Positions 8,429 to 9,428 of a stretch of 9,428 bases of DNA are shown here, in pieces. The stretch comes from an uncultured Planctomycetota bacterium (GTDB lineage Bacteria > Planctomycetota > Planctomycetia > Pirellulales > Thermoguttaceae): positions 1 to 9,428 of the forward strand of contig CADBTE010000189.1 of NCBI GenBank assembly GCA_902797455.1, given 5' to 3'. Numbering within the stretch: position 1 is the first letter of the stretch; every line of letters starts with the position of its first letter. A model generated the notes under the pieces. That model was not told where the DNA came from and made no database searches. It saw only the letters and a program-made list of their open reading frames with translations. The translations under genes and the position numbers were made by a program.

Positions 8429-9305
8429 CATACTGACCTGCCCCGAGTACGGCTTTCTTCGGCTGGTCTTTGTTTTAAGCGCCATTGCCAGCGTCACCTT
8501 CGGCCTGGTCGGATCGTTTGTCGTGGCCCGGAGGATCGGCTACCTTTCCGGGGCGATCTCGCACTGCGCCTTCGGCGGAATCGGCTTCGGTCTGTGGCTC
8601 AAGCAAACGGTCGCCGCCGGCGGGGCGCTGTATTCGGCCCTGGCGTTTACGGGGAAATCCCCCGCCGACTTGGCCGGCTGGGTCGATCCGGTCCTGGCGG
8701 CGGTCATTACGGCGGTCGGCGCGGCGCTGATCCTGGGGATTGTCCAGAAGTATACCCGCGACCGGGAGGACGCCCTCATCGGGATACTCTGGTCGGTCGG
8801 CATGGCGGTCGGCCTGCTGTTTTTAAGCCGCATCGAGTCGTACGTCCCGATCACGGCGTGGCTCTTCGGTGATATCACCTTGGTTTCTTCGGCCGATATC
8901 CTCACCGCGGCGCTGCTGGCCGCGGTTGTCTGTCTGGTGACCCTGGCGCTGTTCCGCCCGCTGGAAGCGGTCTGCTTCGATCCCGAATTTGCCCGAATGC
9001 GCGGGCTTTCGGTCGATTTTTACTACCGGCTCCTCCTGGTTTTGGTCGCCGTTACGGTGATCCTGATGATCCGAATCGTCGGGATGGTCTTGGTGATCGC
9101 GATGCTGACGATCCCCCCGTCGGCCGCCTCGCGTCTGACCGGCCGCCTCGGACCGATGATTCTCGGATCGATTCTGATCTGCTTTTTGGGGAGCTGGGGG
9201 GGGATCCTTCTGGCCGTCGCGCTCGATTTTCCCGCCGGTCCGATGATCATCGTGGTCGTCGCGGCGATCTATTTTGTGTCGATTCTCCTGTCGCGAAAGC
9301 GCTGA
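8415..9305 (+). CDS. metal (zinc/manganese-type) ABC transporter permease, ZnuB/MntB family
   Basis: This 296-residue polytopic permease belongs to the ABC-3 family, which forms the membrane channel for Zn2+, Mn2+ or Fe2+ import with a ZnuC-like ATPase and a ZnuA-like binding protein. Characteristic segments are VARRIGYLSGAISHCAFGGIGFG (about 37-59, with the family His at 50), REDALIGILWSVGMAVGLLF, AWLFGDITLVSSADI, the coupling-helix region FDPEFARMRGLSVD (about 188-201), VGMVLVIAMLTIPPSAASRLT, and the final DFPAGPMIIVVVAAIYF helix. About eight or nine membrane helices are visible. The GTG at 8415 gives a family-typical length. The gene overlaps the flippase gene by 14 bases. No ATPase or solute-binding protein gene lies on either side within the window, so its partners must be encoded beyond the right edge or elsewhere. 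The metal cannot be assigned from the permease alone. Confidence 0.93.
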   Translation: MIALDILTCPEYGFLRLVFVLSAIASVTFGLVGSFVVARRIGYLSGAISHCAFGGIGFGLWLKQTVAAGGALYSALAFTGKSPADLAGWVDPVLAAVITAVGAALILGIVQKYTRDREDALIGILWSVGMAVGLLFLSRIESYVPITAWLFGDITLVSSADILTAALLAAVVCLVTLALFRPLEAVCFDPEFARMRGLSVDFYYRLLLVLVAVTVILMIRIVGMVLVIAMLTIPPSAASRLTGRLGPMILGSILICFLGSWGGILLAVALDFPAGPMIIVVVAAIYFVSILLSRKR

Positions 9306-9326
9306 GGGAAAAAATTTTTTCGCGCT
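9298..9326 (+). repeat. AT-rich palindrome at the end of the permease gene, possible terminator
   Basis: AGCGC (9298-9302, overlapping the stop region) pairs with GCGCT (9322-9326). Between them lies a perfect AAAAAATTTTTT (9309-9320). The structure could fold as a GC-clamped AT hairpin and end the transcript, but no T run follows the right arm, so terminator function is uncertain. Confidence 0.4.
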
Positions 9327-9366
9327 AAAAGGCCGTGAAATCCGGTGTCTGAGGAAAAATCGCCCG

Positions 9367-9381
9367 GAAAAAATATTTTTC
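9367..9381 (+). repeat. A-tract/T-tract inverted repeat upstream of a possible promoter
   Basis: GAAAAA (9367-9372), ATA, TTTTTC (9376-9381) form a 6-bp inverted repeat. It resembles the AT palindromes at 4091-4109 and 5853-5867. It lies immediately upstream of the candidate -35 box, where A-tracts often act as UP elements or bend DNA. Confidence 0.4.
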
Positions 9382-9382
9382 T

Positions 9383-9413
9383 TTGTCTAACTTGCTCGTT
9401 TTGTTCCTATAGT
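9383..9413 (+). promoter_or_regulatory. possible promoter for a gene beyond the right edge
   Basis: TTGTCT (9383-9388) and TATAGT (9408-9413) form a -35/-10 pair with a long 19-base spacer, preceded by an A/T-tract. The 123 bases after the permease stop contain no supportable ORF, which fits an intergenic promoter region. The spacer length makes the assignment tentative. Confidence 0.35.
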
Positions 9414-9428
9414 AATCGTTAGAGTCAC

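Overview
The window is GC-rich (about 60% by eye) and densely coding. All six genes lie on the + strand, and a few short AT-rich gaps separate them. I see no transposase, integrase, phage gene, CRISPR array, tRNA or rRNA. The gene types and the style of several proteins suggest a member of the Planctomycetota: a one-chain bacterial GlyRS with a long insertion, a discriminating AsnRS, an A24 prepilin-peptidase relative with an 'IEYD' signature, and weak or absent Shine-Dalgarno sites for some genes. That placement is inference and should be tested by phylogeny.

Left part (1-3995): the 3' part of an alpha/beta-hydrolase gene runs off the left edge. One base after it comes a prepilin-peptidase-like membrane protein that keeps its four-cysteine N-terminal domain but appears to have lost both catalytic aspartates. 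After 35 bases comes a full-length priA (replication-restart helicase). The three are close enough to be cotranscribed.

Middle (3996-4178): a non-coding gap of about 180 bases carries a consensus TATAAT box, followed by two interlocked small inverted repeats. It most likely holds the promoter of the second gene group.

Right part (4179-9305): glycyl-tRNA synthetase, then asparaginyl-tRNA synthetase 88 bases later, then a flippase-like (UPF0104/LPG-synthase TM) membrane protein 43 bases later. Last is a ZnuB-type metal ABC permease whose start overlaps the end of the flippase gene. The two synthetases are translation housekeeping. The two membrane proteins may be read through from the same transcript, but nothing in the sequence ties them functionally to the synthetases.

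Right edge (9306-9428): no gene. It holds two AT-rich palindromes and a possible promoter pointing out of the window.

Most of this is ordinary chromosomal housekeeping sequence, and I did not find a convincing new multi-gene system. The observations most worth a second look are the apparently catalytically dead prepilin peptidase, a clamp-binding-like QRSLF peptide at the extreme N-terminus of PriA, A-tract/T-tract inverted repeats in each non-coding gap longer than about 80 bases, and the orphan metal-transport permease.
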